A stretch of DNA of 64,000 nt from Runella sp. CRIBMP. Its GTDB lineage: Bacteria; Bacteroidota; Bacteroidia; Cytophagales; Spirosomataceae. The stretch spans positions 1-64,000 of the forward strand of contig NZ_JAAAKZ010000010.1 in the NCBI RefSeq assembly GCF_009905605.1, in the 5' to 3' direction. Below the pieces are notes generated by a model. That model saw only the letters and a list, made by a program, of their open reading frames with translations. It searched no databases and was not told where the DNA came from. Of this stretch, positions 15,849 to 24,505 are shown in pieces. How positions within the stretch are numbered: position 1 is the stretch's first letter; every line of letters starts with the position of its first letter. Both the position numbers and the translations under genes were made by a program.

Positions 15849-18602
15849 ATGCTACGCATTTTCTTCCTTTCCTTTTTGTGCCTTTCCGTCAGCCAACTCA
15901 GTTGGTCACAGGCTTGGCAAATTTCTGCTCCTGCGGGCAGTGAATACGCCAAAGTTGACAAAAACGGCGTGAGTGTGTTGCCCAATGGACGCCTCATTAC
16001 GCCCTTGGGCAAACAAATCATGACCGCCCCGCACCCCTATGGATTGGTGTTGAGCAAGGATGGAAACATCGCCGTCACCGCCAACTCGGGTACTAACCCT
16101 TTTTCCGTTTCAATCATCAAAAACGTACGCAGCGCCAATCCGACCGTTTTACAAGTACCCGAAGGGTTCAAAACGGACGACGGTATTTTGGAAGCCTGCT
16201 TCATGGGTTTGGCCATCAGCCCCGATAACCAAACGCTCTACGTAGCGGGCGGACAAACCAACAAAATCTTTTTGTTTGACCTAAATACGGGCAAAGGCAA
16301 GGGTTTTATCAACTGCGCTGCCAAAAACTACGAGCATGGCTACCTCGGCGACCTCGTTCTTTCCAACGACGGCAAACGTCTCTATGTGGTTGACCAAATC
16401 GGGTTTAGAATGGTGGTCGTTAACACCGAAACCCAGCGCGTAGCCGACAATATTCCCACGGGTCGCTATCCCTTCGGCATCAGTTTTTCGCCCGATGAGC
16501 AACGCATCTACGTGGCCAACGTGGGCGTTTTTGAATACAAACCTTTTACCGATTTAGACCCCAAAAACCTCAAAAAAACCGCCCATCCGTGGCCCGCTAC
16601 CAAATATGGCAGCAAGGAAATGGAAGAAGGCAACGCCGCCAAAGGCATCCCCGCGCTGGGGAGTCCAAACGCACCAGAGGCTTTTTCAGTGTGGAGTTAT
16701 TCGCCCAACGGCACGAGCTGGAAGGTAAAAAACAAGACCAAAACGGGCTTTCTGGTGGGTCAGATGATTGAGGATTTTCCCGCTGTGGGCGGCAGTAGCC
16801 CCAACTCGGTGGCCGCTACGGACAAATATGTGTTTGTCAGCAATGGTAACAACGACTGCGTATCGGTGATTGATATTCAGAAAGATACCGTGGTGTATAC
16901 CATTCCGTTGCAGCCCGACCCACGTTTGGGCAAGCTGCGCGGATTGATTCCGTTTGGCGTGGCTACCTCGCCCGACCAAAAGCGCCTCTACGTGGCAGAA
17001 GCGGGCATCAACGCCGTGGCCGTGATTGACATTCCAAGCCTGAAAGTATTGGGTCATATCCCCACGGGTTGGTTTCCGTCCAAGCTGAAAGTATCGCCCG
17101 ACGGGCGACAGTTGATTGTCACCAATGCCAAAGGATTTGGGAGCGGCCCCAACGGCGGACCAAATTTTAAACCTGGCCCAGAAGGTAGCTACGTGGGTAG
17201 CTTAATGAAAGGAACAGTATCGGTCATTGATATTCCCGCAGATGGACAACTCGCCGCGCTGACCCAAAAAGTGATTTCAAATAATTTTAAGTTTGAACAA
17301 AAATCCGTTACCAAAAATGCGCTTTCCAACATTGAGCATATCGTGTTTATTTCCAAGGAAAACCGCACCTACGACGAAGTATTTGGACAAAACACCAACG
17401 GTAAAGGAGAGGCTTCATTGGCGCGTTATGGCCTGAAAGCGACGTTTTCCAACCGCAACAAAACCCAAACGTTGGAAAATGTAGACGTGATGCCCAACCA
17501 CACGGCATTGGCGAAGCGTTTTGCCATGTCTGACAATTTTTACTGCGATGCCGACGTGTCAGCCGACGGCCACCGCTGGATGGTGGGCGTATATCCCAAC
17601 GAATGGGTCGAAACGGGCACCGCCGCCGCTTACGGCGGAAAACGCGACTTGATTGATACCTCCAAGGCACCGGGAAATTGGTCTTTTTACGGCTCGGCAG
17701 GCAGCATTTATCCTGAAGATTATACCGAGGCTGGCTCAATTTGGGACCACCTCGAACGCAACAAAAAGGAGTTTTTTAACTTCGGTTTCGGGGTCGAAAT
17801 GGCCGCCGCTTATTCTGACAGTACCATGAAGTACATCGGCGAGCTGTATACCATCAATTATCCGTTACCTTCCCCGCTCTATGACCGTTCGTCCAAGACC
17901 TTCCCTACTTACAACATGGCTATTCCAGACCAATTCAGGGCCGATGTGTTTATGAAGGAATTTAACGAAAAATGGGGGGGACCGAATGGAAAATTACCAT
18001 CTATGTTAACGCTGATGCTGCCCAACGACCATGGCACCCGCGAACGCGCCAAAGCGGGATTCCCGTTTACGCAAAGCTACATGGCCGACAACGACTTGGC
18101 CCTCGGACGCGTGGTAGAGTTTTTAAGCAAAACGCCTTATTGGAAAAAAATGCTCATCGTGGTACTGGAAGATGACCCGCAGGGCGGCGTTGACCACATC
18201 GATGCCCACCGCAGTTTGTTGCTGACGATTTCGCCTTGGGTCAAGAAAAACTACGTTGGACATGAGCACTATAGCTTTGGCAGCGTGTTCAAAACTTTCT
18301 GGAATATCCTCAAAATACCCTACCTCAACCAGTACGACGCAAGTGCGACGAACCTCATCGACCTGTTTACCAATACTCCCGATTACACGCCTTACAATGC
18401 CGTGGCGATTGATAAACGCCTGTTTGACCCGCAAAAAGCGCTTGACCCATTTGATGAAAAATTTGACTGGAAAGCCTTTGCCCAATCAGAAGAATTGGAC
18501 CGCACCGAAACCATGCAAAAACGCCGGGCCGAAGATGATGAAGAGCTTAAAAAGGCAAAACCGAAAAATGTAAAACCGAAAAGTACAAAACCGAAAAAGT
18601 AA
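15849..18602 (+). CDS. YncE-type propeller / alkaline phosphatase-like phosphoesterase (second copy)
   Basis: Exported protein of 917 residues, paralogous to the one at 10959-13466. A signal peptide ends at LSWSQA. Residues 40-470 form the YncE-like propeller (DGNIAVTAN, DNQTLYVAGG, DGRQLIVTNAKG). Residues 490-840 hold the phosphoesterase motifs FISKENRTYDEVFGQ, NFYCDADVSADGHRW and LEDDPQGGVDHIDAHRS. The tail is Lys-Pro rich (KPKSTKPKK) where the paralog is acidic, a charge reversal worth noting. It has a real signal peptidase I site rather than a lipobox, so this copy may be soluble or differently anchored. It follows the TonB-dependent receptor and ends at a strong terminator. Confidence 0.88.
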   Translation: MLRIFFLSFLCLSVSQLSWSQAWQISAPAGSEYAKVDKNGVSVLPNGRLITPLGKQIMTAPHPYGLVLSKDGNIAVTANSGTNPFSVSIIKNVRSANPTVLQVPEGFKTDDGILEACFMGLAISPDNQTLYVAGGQTNKIFLFDLNTGKGKGFINCAAKNYEHGYLGDLVLSNDGKRLYVVDQIGFRMVVVNTETQRVADNIPTGRYPFGISFSPDEQRIYVANVGVFEYKPFTDLDPKNLKKTAHPWPATKYGSKEMEEGNAAKGIPALGSPNAPEAFSVWSYSPNGTSWKVKNKTKTGFLVGQMIEDFPAVGGSSPNSVAATDKYVFVSNGNNDCVSVIDIQKDTVVYTIPLQPDPRLGKLRGLIPFGVATSPDQKRLYVAEAGINAVAVIDIPSLKVLGHIPTGWFPSKLKVSPDGRQLIVTNAKGFGSGPNGGPNFKPGPEGSYVGSLMKGTVSVIDIPADGQLAALTQKVISNNFKFEQKSVTKNALSNIEHIVFISKENRTYDEVFGQNTNGKGEASLARYGLKATFSNRNKTQTLENVDVMPNHTALAKRFAMSDNFYCDADVSADGHRWMVGVYPNEWVETGTAAAYGGKRDLIDTSKAPGNWSFYGSAGSIYPEDYTEAGSIWDHLERNKKEFFNFGFGVEMAAAYSDSTMKYIGELYTINYPLPSPLYDRSSKTFPTYNMAIPDQFRADVFMKEFNEKWGGPNGKLPSMLTLMLPNDHGTRERAKAGFPFTQSYMADNDLALGRVVEFLSKTPYWKKMLIVVLEDDPQGGVDHIDAHRSLLLTISPWVKKNYVGHEHYSFGSVFKTFWNILKIPYLNQYDASATNLIDLFTNTPDYTPYNAVAIDKRLFDPQKALDPFDEKFDWKAFAQSEELDRTETMQKRRAEDDEELKKAKPKNVKPKSTKPKK

Positions 18603-18611
18603 ATGCCAATG

Positions 18612-18648
18612 TGGTTCGGGTTGGGAGCAACCCGAACCATTTTTTTTC
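18612..18648 (+). terminator. strong Rho-independent terminator
   Basis: TGGTTCGGGTTG (18612-18623) and CAACCCGAACCA (18628-18639) form a perfect 12-bp stem with a 4-nt loop, followed by eight T bases. It ends the receptor-phosphoesterase transcript. Confidence 0.92.
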
Positions 18649-18684
18649 ATGCTTCAAGTGTGAGCAATCTGGCGAATTACTAAT

Positions 18685-20082
18685 CTACGCCGAAGGAGCC
18701 AAGACCGCTTTCATTTCGGCAATTGCAATTTCTACATCTTTTTCGGTGGTACGCCAGTTGACAAACGCCGCCCGAATGCCTTTTTTGCCGTTATACACCG
18801 TTGGGGTCATGAATACTTTTCCGCGTTGGTTTAGTTGGGTCAGAAACAAAGGGACTTTATCCTGATTTTCTTCACCCTTTAGGGTAAAACACACATTGTT
18901 TAGGCGAGTTGGCGCAAGCAATTCAAAATCAATGCTTTGCTGAATAAAATTATCCAACAACTGCGCCATCTGGATGCTGTTTTCCACAATTTCCTGATAA
19001 CCTTTTTTACCGTACGCCTTTAGCGTAAACCACGCGGGCAACGCGCGCAGTCGGCGCGAGTTTTCTGGCAAAAAATTAAGAAAACTGAAATTTTCGAGCG
19101 GGTTGCCGAGGTAAGGTGCATTGGAGTTTTGGAAAGTTTCTACCTGCAAAATACTGTGTTCTTTTTTCACCAAAAAAAAGGCACTTTCGTAAGGTACATT
19201 CAGCCACTTGTGGCAGTCAACAGTAATGCTATCGGCACCTTCCCAGCCATTCAGTAAATGCTTGTATTTGGGCGAACAAGCTGCAAAACCGCCAAAGGCC
19301 GCGTCGATATGCCACCAAAAATTATGTTTTTCTTTTAATCGAGCAAGGGCTTCAAAATCGTCAAAATCAACGGTATTGACCGTGCCGCCACTCGAAATCA
19401 GAATAAAAGGCTCGCCTGAAAGCGCTTCTATTTTTGTTTCCAAATCCGCAACATCCATCGCTTCCCGATTGCCAGGCAATGTATTGACTTTGATAAAATT
19501 CTGACTTCCTACCCCTAACATCGCCAGCGACTTCACGGCCGAAGAATGCGGCGTAGCGCTCAGTATTTTTACGCCTTTTCCGACGCCTTCTTTGGCAATA
19601 TCGCGCCCCTGCTGCTTGCCTCCCCACTGACGCGCCACGGCCAATGCGGTAAAATTGGACATCGTCGCCCCCGTCACAAAACCGCCAGTGAAAGTTTCTG
19701 GTAAGTTAAATAGCGACAGTAGCAACTGAATGGTTTCCACCTCAATCAGCGCCGACAAGTCACCTTGCCCTTGAATAGCCTGCGGATTTTGGTCGTATAC
19801 GCCCGCCAACCAGTCGCCCGCCACGGCGGCGGGCGTAGCGCCACCCGTCACAAATCCCCACGAGCGCGGTCCCGAAGAAGCCACGATGAGCGGGTCAAAA
19901 CGTTGGTTAAATTCGGCCAAAACCGCCGACGTTCCCTTTCCGTCTACTTCCAGGGCGGCTACCAACGGCACAGTGTGGGGCGCAGAAGTGGGGCGTTGGT
20001 CAATTGTTTGTAAAAAATCAACGCCTTGTTCAAGAATTTTTTGAAGGATTTCTCCGAACTGATTTAAGTCATTTTGTAACAT
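18685..20082 (-). CDS. PLP-dependent group II decarboxylase
   Basis: Cytoplasmic pyridoxal-phosphate enzyme of 465 residues in the aromatic-L-amino-acid/diaminobutyrate/glutamate decarboxylase group. The PLP-binding lysine is in VDCHKWLN (Lys292), with HIDAAFGG (Asp260) contacting the cofactor ring and GFVTGGATPA and TGATMSN as typical glycine-rich phosphate contacts. It decarboxylates an amino acid to the amine. Which one is not determinable here; sequence length and the WGFVTGGATPA segment fit the group-II family shared with tyrosine and tryptophan decarboxylases. It is divergent from the APH-type kinase at 20342 and convergent with the phosphoesterase gene, so it looks like a single-gene transcript. 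Confidence 0.88.
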   Translation of the reverse strand: MLQNDLNQFGEILQKILEQGVDFLQTIDQRPTSAPHTVPLVAALEVDGKGTSAVLAEFNQRFDPLIVASSGPRSWGFVTGGATPAAVAGDWLAGVYDQNPQAIQGQGDLSALIEVETIQLLLSLFNLPETFTGGFVTGATMSNFTALAVARQWGGKQQGRDIAKEGVGKGVKILSATPHSSAVKSLAMLGVGSQNFIKVNTLPGNREAMDVADLETKIEALSGEPFILISSGGTVNTVDFDDFEALARLKEKHNFWWHIDAAFGGFAACSPKYKHLLNGWEGADSITVDCHKWLNVPYESAFFLVKKEHSILQVETFQNSNAPYLGNPLENFSFLNFLPENSRRLRALPAWFTLKAYGKKGYQEIVENSIQMAQLLDNFIQQSIDFELLAPTRLNNVCFTLKGEENQDKVPLFLTQLNQRGKVFMTPTVYNGKKGIRAAFVNWRTTEKDVEIAIAEMKAVLAPSA

Positions 20083-20183
20083 AGCTGTAATGGATTGTTT
20101 TTCAGTTGCAAAGAAACACGAAATCAGCCATTGTCGGAAATGTCATTTGGGTATAAACCAATACTTATCCCTTGTTTTATTTA

Positions 20184-20217
20184 TTGATTCAGAATACACG
20201 TAAAAAGTGCATCTTTG
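20184..20217 (+). promoter_or_regulatory. Bacteroidota-type promoter for the APH-like kinase
   Basis: CATCTTTG at 20210-20217 differs by one base from TAnnTTTG, and a TTG lies at 20184-20186, 23 bp upstream. It would give a leader of about 118 nt. Confidence 0.4.
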
Positions 20218-20341
20218 CACCCCGTTTTGGCGGTTTGCCCAGTCATGCAAAACTTTTACATTTTGCATTAGTAATTTTGCGGTTTTGCGCGGAGCCGCCC
20301 TTGCGGTTTTCCATTTTTCGGTTACTCTTTATCCCAACTTC

Positions 20342-21328
20342 ATGAACCCTTTTCCCGTGTATGATTCGAGGCTGTCGGCTTCGCACTTAGGCACTTTTTT
20401 GCAGTCACGCTACTCACTTAACGCCCCCCTTCAATGCCGTATTCTGAAAACGGGTATCAATCATTCCTATCTTTTGAATGACGGAGATAAAAAGCTGGTT
20501 TTCAGGCTTTACAGCTACAATTGGCGCACAAAAACCGAAATTGAAGAAGAAATCCGTCTGCTCAAACTGTTGAACGAAAACAGCGTGCCTATCTCCTACC
20601 CCATTGCCGATGCAACGGGCAGTTTTATTCAGGAAATAATGGCTCCCGAAGGTCTGCGGTTTGGGGTCTTGTTCTCGTTTGCCGAAGGCGAAAAAATACG
20701 AAGCTTTACAGACGATATGCATTTTAACATCGGAATTGCTATGGCTCGCTTTCACCAAGTTACGCACAATTTAGCTTTGGAGCGAGTCACATACAACGTC
20801 GAAACCCTACTCATTTCGCCCCTCCAACGTGCCCAAACTTTTTTTGCTGCTGGTTCTGAAACCATGACTTTTTTGAAAACATCCACCCATCAATTGGTGG
20901 AAAAATTAAAGGAAATTAATATGAAGGAAGTCAGAACAGGCACGGTTCATCTGGACATTTGGTTTGACAATATGCACGTTACGCCCAACGGCGAGGTTAC
21001 CTTTTTTGACTTTGATTTTTGCGGAAACGGTTGGCAAACCCTTGATTTAGCGTATTTTAATGTGCAATTGTTCAATACTGAATTTGATGCCGACGAATAC
21101 CAACGCAAACTCCAACGGTTTTTGGAAGGCTACGAAACCATTGTGAAGATTTCTGACGAAGAAAAACGTCTGATTCCCTACTTGGCGGTGAGCCTCTGGT
21201 TTTTCTATTTAGGCGTTCAGTGTAAACGCTTTGATGATTGGGGCAACTTGTTTATCAGTGAAGATTATTTCAAACGTTTTATCGGACTGATTCAAAAATG
21301 GTGCACGAAACATGAGTTGTTGGCGTAA
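20342..21328 (+). CDS. APH/choline-kinase-like phosphotransferase
   Basis: Predicted small-molecule kinase of 328 residues from the ATG at 20342; the frame opens further upstream but those residues do not look like protein. It has the APH fold: a nucleotide lysine region KKLVFRLYSYNW, the catalytic loop HLDIWFDNMHV and the metal-binding FFDFDFCGNGWQTLDLAYF. Family members phosphorylate homoserine, choline, aminoglycosides or sugars. The loop HLDIW-x-DN is common in Bacteroidota homologues that are not resistance enzymes, so I would not call it an antibiotic-resistance gene. It ends at a perfect hairpin shared with the convergent lipoprotein gene. Confidence 0.82.
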   Translation: MNPFPVYDSRLSASHLGTFLQSRYSLNAPLQCRILKTGINHSYLLNDGDKKLVFRLYSYNWRTKTEIEEEIRLLKLLNENSVPISYPIADATGSFIQEIMAPEGLRFGVLFSFAEGEKIRSFTDDMHFNIGIAMARFHQVTHNLALERVTYNVETLLISPLQRAQTFFAAGSETMTFLKTSTHQLVEKLKEINMKEVRTGTVHLDIWFDNMHVTPNGEVTFFDFDFCGNGWQTLDLAYFNVQLFNTEFDADEYQRKLQRFLEGYETIVKISDEEKRLIPYLAVSLWFFYLGVQCKRFDDWGNLFISEDYFKRFIGLIQKWCTKHELLA

Positions 21329-21334
21329 AACAGC

Positions 21335-21372
21335 AAAGGCGCAAAGAAAAAGCTTACTTTCTTTGCGCCTTT
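21335..21372. terminator. perfect bidirectional terminator hairpin
   Basis: AAAGGCGCAAAGAAA and TTTCTTTGCGCCTTT form a 15-bp stem with an 8-nt loop between the convergent kinase and lipoprotein genes. The A/T ends serve both strands. Confidence 0.85.
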
Positions 21373-21392
21373 ACATGATTTAATATTGGCAG

Positions 21393-22028
21393 TTACTCTC
21401 CCGCGAGCATTTTGGCCGTTACTTCTTTTTCAATCGTAATGTAGCCAGGATAGTTAATTTGTGAATTACCGATGCCAAGCGTTGGCCGGAGCTTGATGGT
21501 CAGCTTTGAAGGCTGTGAACCCGCCTTGCCTGATAAATTTTCGACCATGTTCACAAACGCATCCCGCGCTTTGGAGTCGGTCAAGAGGCGGTAGGCGTTG
21601 GTGCTGAGCTGCATGGGCACACGGGTGGTGCCGCCGTTGGGCTGAACATCAATTCGCTGGTCCCAGAAACCAGTAAACACCTCATTTTCAGAAAGAAACA
21701 CTTTGTATTCAAATTGATTGATTCCTGCCTGCTGTTTGGTCGGATTGGTCACATCCAAATTCAACCGAAGATTAAGCGGCACATCCTGACTCAACAACGC
21801 TAAGGCCAGCCTTGGCGACTTGGCCAAATCAAAATCCTGCATATTTCTGAATTGACGAACATCGATGCCCGCCAACGTGATGTTGTCGGCCGAAGCAATG
21901 GCGTATTTACAATCGCCCAGGGTTTTTGCTTCCGATATTTGTCGACTAACGGCGCATTGTTGAAAAAGCCCCGTCAACGCAATTCCGAGGATAAAAAGAC
22001 TAATTTTTTTCATCTGTAACTTGTTCAT
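21393..22028 (-). CDS. lipoprotein with LEA14/WHy-like fold
   Basis: A 211-residue exported protein. The first residues MNKLQMKKISLFILG and the lipobox GLFQQC suggest a lipoprotein; the internal ATG at 22013 (five codons in) is an equally good start. The mature region alternates beta-strand-like stretches (LNLRLNLDVTNPTKQQAGINQFEYKVFL) that resemble the LEA type 2/WHy domain, which is seen in envelope lipoproteins of this phylum. I do not recognise a named family with certainty. It is the third of three consecutive minus-strand genes after the PAP2-like lipoprotein and the small coiled-coil lipoprotein, with a gap of about 94 bp. Confidence 0.7.
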   Translation of the reverse strand: MNKLQMKKISLFILGIALTGLFQQCAVSRQISEAKTLGDCKYAIASADNITLAGIDVRQFRNMQDFDLAKSPRLALALLSQDVPLNLRLNLDVTNPTKQQAGINQFEYKVFLSENEVFTGFWDQRIDVQPNGGTTRVPMQLSTNAYRLLTDSKARDAFVNMVENLSGKAGSQPSKLTIKLRPTLGIGNSQINYPGYITIEKEVTAKMLAGE

Positions 22029-22122
22029 AAAATCATTCTAAAAATGACCTATTAACGCGTTACTTGGCACAAAATTGCTATCGACAACAAGTTTCCTGTC
22101 CGTTGTTTCCTTCTCACGCAAC

Positions 22123-22512
22123 CTATTTGCACACTTCTTGGAGCTTTTTTTCGGTGGCTACGTCAAACGCCTGCCGCTGCTCAGTTGTTTTATAACTTAC
22201 GGCAAAGAGGCTATCCATGGTTTTGGTAATTTTTTCGGCCAATTGACCCGTCCGCAGTGTGTAGACCGTCTTGACCGAATCAATGTGCTGGCTTTGTGCG
22301 GGCGAAAGCGGCAAGTGATGCTTGGCCAATGAATCTTCCATGAACCGAATATCGTTGGCGGCGTTGAAGCGTTCTTCCTTCAATTGGCGAGCTTCACACT
22401 CCAAATTCGCCATTAATTGTACGTCCTTTTCAAATTGAGCATCATCATTTTTTTCACAACTCAATAGGCCTATACAACCGATTATTACCCAATAAAAAAG
22501 TTTAAATTTCAT
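22123..22512 (-). CDS. small coiled-coil lipoprotein, unknown function
   Basis: A 129-residue exported lipoprotein with a clear lipobox GLLSC after a hydrophobic stretch. The rest is highly charged and helical, with heptad-like spacing (FEKDVQLMANLECEARQLKEERFNAANDIRFMEDSL) that predicts a coiled coil. No known family is recognised. It lies 21 bp downstream of the PAP2-like lipoprotein stop and is probably in the same transcript, which then runs into the LEA14-like lipoprotein. A structural or chaperone-like envelope role is possible but unsupported. Confidence 0.75.
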   Translation of the reverse strand: MKFKLFYWVIIGCIGLLSCEKNDDAQFEKDVQLMANLECEARQLKEERFNAANDIRFMEDSLAKHHLPLSPAQSQHIDSVKTVYTLRTGQLAEKITKTMDSLFAVSYKTTEQRQAFDVATEKKLQEVCK

Positions 22513-22533
22513 AGTGACAGGTAGTATTGAGCG

Positions 22534-23886
22534 TTACTTAATTACGGAAGGCCATTGGATGGATTTAACGACATTATCCCCAATTCCCCGGCCCATTTTC
22601 AAGCCGTTTATGTTGTCCATATCATAGTGGATACCTCCATAAAGGCGCGAATTAGCACATTCTTCGGCCATTTCGGCAAAGTTTGAGAATTTCCGGGGTG
22701 CAAAACCGTGCTGTACTTGTGAGCGGTCTGTCAGCGCGTATGTCCCATCGCCGCTGGTAAAAAGTTTCGTAAAAATGCGCTCTCCCACACCGATTTCGGT
22801 GGCGTGCCCAGAGGTATAAGCAGGAAAAGGGGGTGTTCCGATCACGGTTTTGAAATTGGGGTCAATATACCGCTGAATATACGTAACTGGACGTATCAGT
22901 GAATAGTCGTATTTGGCTTTCCAACAGGCAATAAAAGCATCAATTTCACCAATGCCCAGCATGGCATAGCCCACAACGGCCCGTTCAAGGGTTGAGTTGG
23001 TTTCTTCCAATAGCTGTGTCATGATATTGAACGTGTGCCCAGTAGGGGTACAGGTGGCAAATGGATCATCGGCCCAAAATTTGGCGATTTCGATTTGATC
23101 GGGCGTATTTTTGTTCACCTGCGTATAAACGTGAAATGCCTGTTTGAAAAAATCCGATTGGGTATCAAATGAAAATGGAATCGGCTTGGGCGGAGTGCCA
23201 TACGTCATATTTGAAGCCAAAACGGGGCGGCATTTGTACCAATAAGGACTCAACGGGGTGAGGTTTTTGGCATCGGTTGGTTCCCACTTATCAATGCCCC
23301 TCACGGGAGTAAAAGGCCTCGAAAAAGGATTGAGATACGAATCATGGCCACCATCCGATTTGGAATATTCATAAATGGCCTTAGCCACGGCTTTCCCATG
23401 TTTCACCGATTCCTCTCGCAATATTTCAGAAGTGGTTTCGGCAAAAATCGACAAGTATTGCCCTTCCAACTCATTGATTTTGGCGAGATTGGCGGGGCTT
23501 ATGTTTTTGTCAAACATAAACCGCATCATGTCGGCCACGGCGGAATTGACCACAATTCCCCAGTGGTAGCGCACATTGAGCGGTATCGCTACGGGCATAT
23601 CTGCTGGAATCAACCGGTTGAGTTGACCCGCCAATGGCTTGGCATTCGGGATGCCACTGTACGCCGCTTCGTAGGCCGTAATGCCCACGTAGCCAAAAGC
23701 TCGTGAGGCTTGCGGAGGTAAAAACCCAGGCGTTTCTTTCACGATTCGGCATTCTAACTTAAACCACTCGCGCAGAAAATCTGCCGAATAATTGGACACA
23801 TTATTGGGTTTAGACGGCTCTATTTCCGTACCCGTACACCCCGCAAAAAAAACAAGGCTGACAATAAAGTAAAAAAGCTTCTTCAT
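22534..23886 (-). CDS. PAP2/vanadium-haloperoxidase-like lipoprotein
   Basis: Lipoprotein of about 450 residues from the ATG at 23886 (lipobox FFAGC). It belongs to the PAP2 superfamily variant annotated as vanadium-dependent haloperoxidase-like. Active-site features are the SGHAT motif (YTSGHATEIGVGE) and a downstream RLYGGIHYDMDN that supplies the second Arg and the vanadate/phosphate-binding His. Family members are acid phosphatases or haloperoxidases, and most bacterial ones of this size are untested. A second member is at 32564-34111 but the two are not close paralogs. It leads a small operon with the lipoproteins at 22123 and 21393. Confidence 0.82.
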   Translation of the reverse strand: MKKLFYFIVSLVFFAGCTGTEIEPSKPNNVSNYSADFLREWFKLECRIVKETPGFLPPQASRAFGYVGITAYEAAYSGIPNAKPLAGQLNRLIPADMPVAIPLNVRYHWGIVVNSAVADMMRFMFDKNISPANLAKINELEGQYLSIFAETTSEILREESVKHGKAVAKAIYEYSKSDGGHDSYLNPFSRPFTPVRGIDKWEPTDAKNLTPLSPYWYKCRPVLASNMTYGTPPKPIPFSFDTQSDFFKQAFHVYTQVNKNTPDQIEIAKFWADDPFATCTPTGHTFNIMTQLLEETNSTLERAVVGYAMLGIGEIDAFIACWKAKYDYSLIRPVTYIQRYIDPNFKTVIGTPPFPAYTSGHATEIGVGERIFTKLFTSGDGTYALTDRSQVQHGFAPRKFSNFAEMAEECANSRLYGGIHYDMDNINGLKMGRGIGDNVVKSIQWPSVIK

Positions 23887-24505
23887 AAGAGTTAGACTTA
23901 AATGACTGTTTGAGCAAGCACACAATGCCCATTTAACGTATACACTTCAATTACTATGCCAAAATATATCCTTAGCTTATTTTATATACCATAATAACAA
24001 GCGTTTTTAGTCATATTCCAGCAGTTCTTGTCTTTTCAAATATTTACCCCAACCGTTGCAACAATACTCCTTCCATCCAGTGGCCCAATCCACAGGCCAA
24101 GGTAAAATGTAGGGCATTTCGCAAAACGGCTTTTGTTTATTAAGTTATTGTCCAACAGCCGAAAAGTATATTTATTTATCAAATAAAAAGTCTTATTCAG
24201 GTCAACCAAACGGTAACTTGGTACCGTTGGCCGTGGCATTCACGGTGTTGAAGGCATCGGCAAATCTTCTACTTAGGTAGCTGTAAAGCAGGGTCGAGTT
24301 CAGCCAATGGCACATAAATTATATCCCATTTTGACTAACCCATTTCATTCGAATATTGCTTTGTGTCAGATTTTAATTTGGGGCAATTAATAGCTCACTG
24401 GATAACATTAAAAAGAGGAAAAAAATAAATTTTTCTCATGATTAAAATTTCAATAACAGATTAATAAATAGTGTGTTATGGCATAAACTAACTTACTGCA
24501 TTAGC
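23887..24505. other. 619-bp interval with possible gene remnants
   Basis: No convincing gene is present. On the minus strand there is a short open frame 24202-24315 (ATG to TGA, 37 residues, MCHWLNST to KLPFG) and a second coding-like patch ending at 24044 (reads AVLRNALHFTLACGLGHWMEGV before a stop). Both sit in AT-rich sequence interrupted by stops. They look like the tail and middle of one or two decayed genes. The interval next to 24505 holds the 3' side of the DUF3179 gene and nothing else I can name. Confidence 0.35.

Noticed and set aside
20342-21328. Aminoglycoside resistance gene
   Set aside because: The APH fold covers many kinases. Nothing in the context or motifs points to antibiotics.
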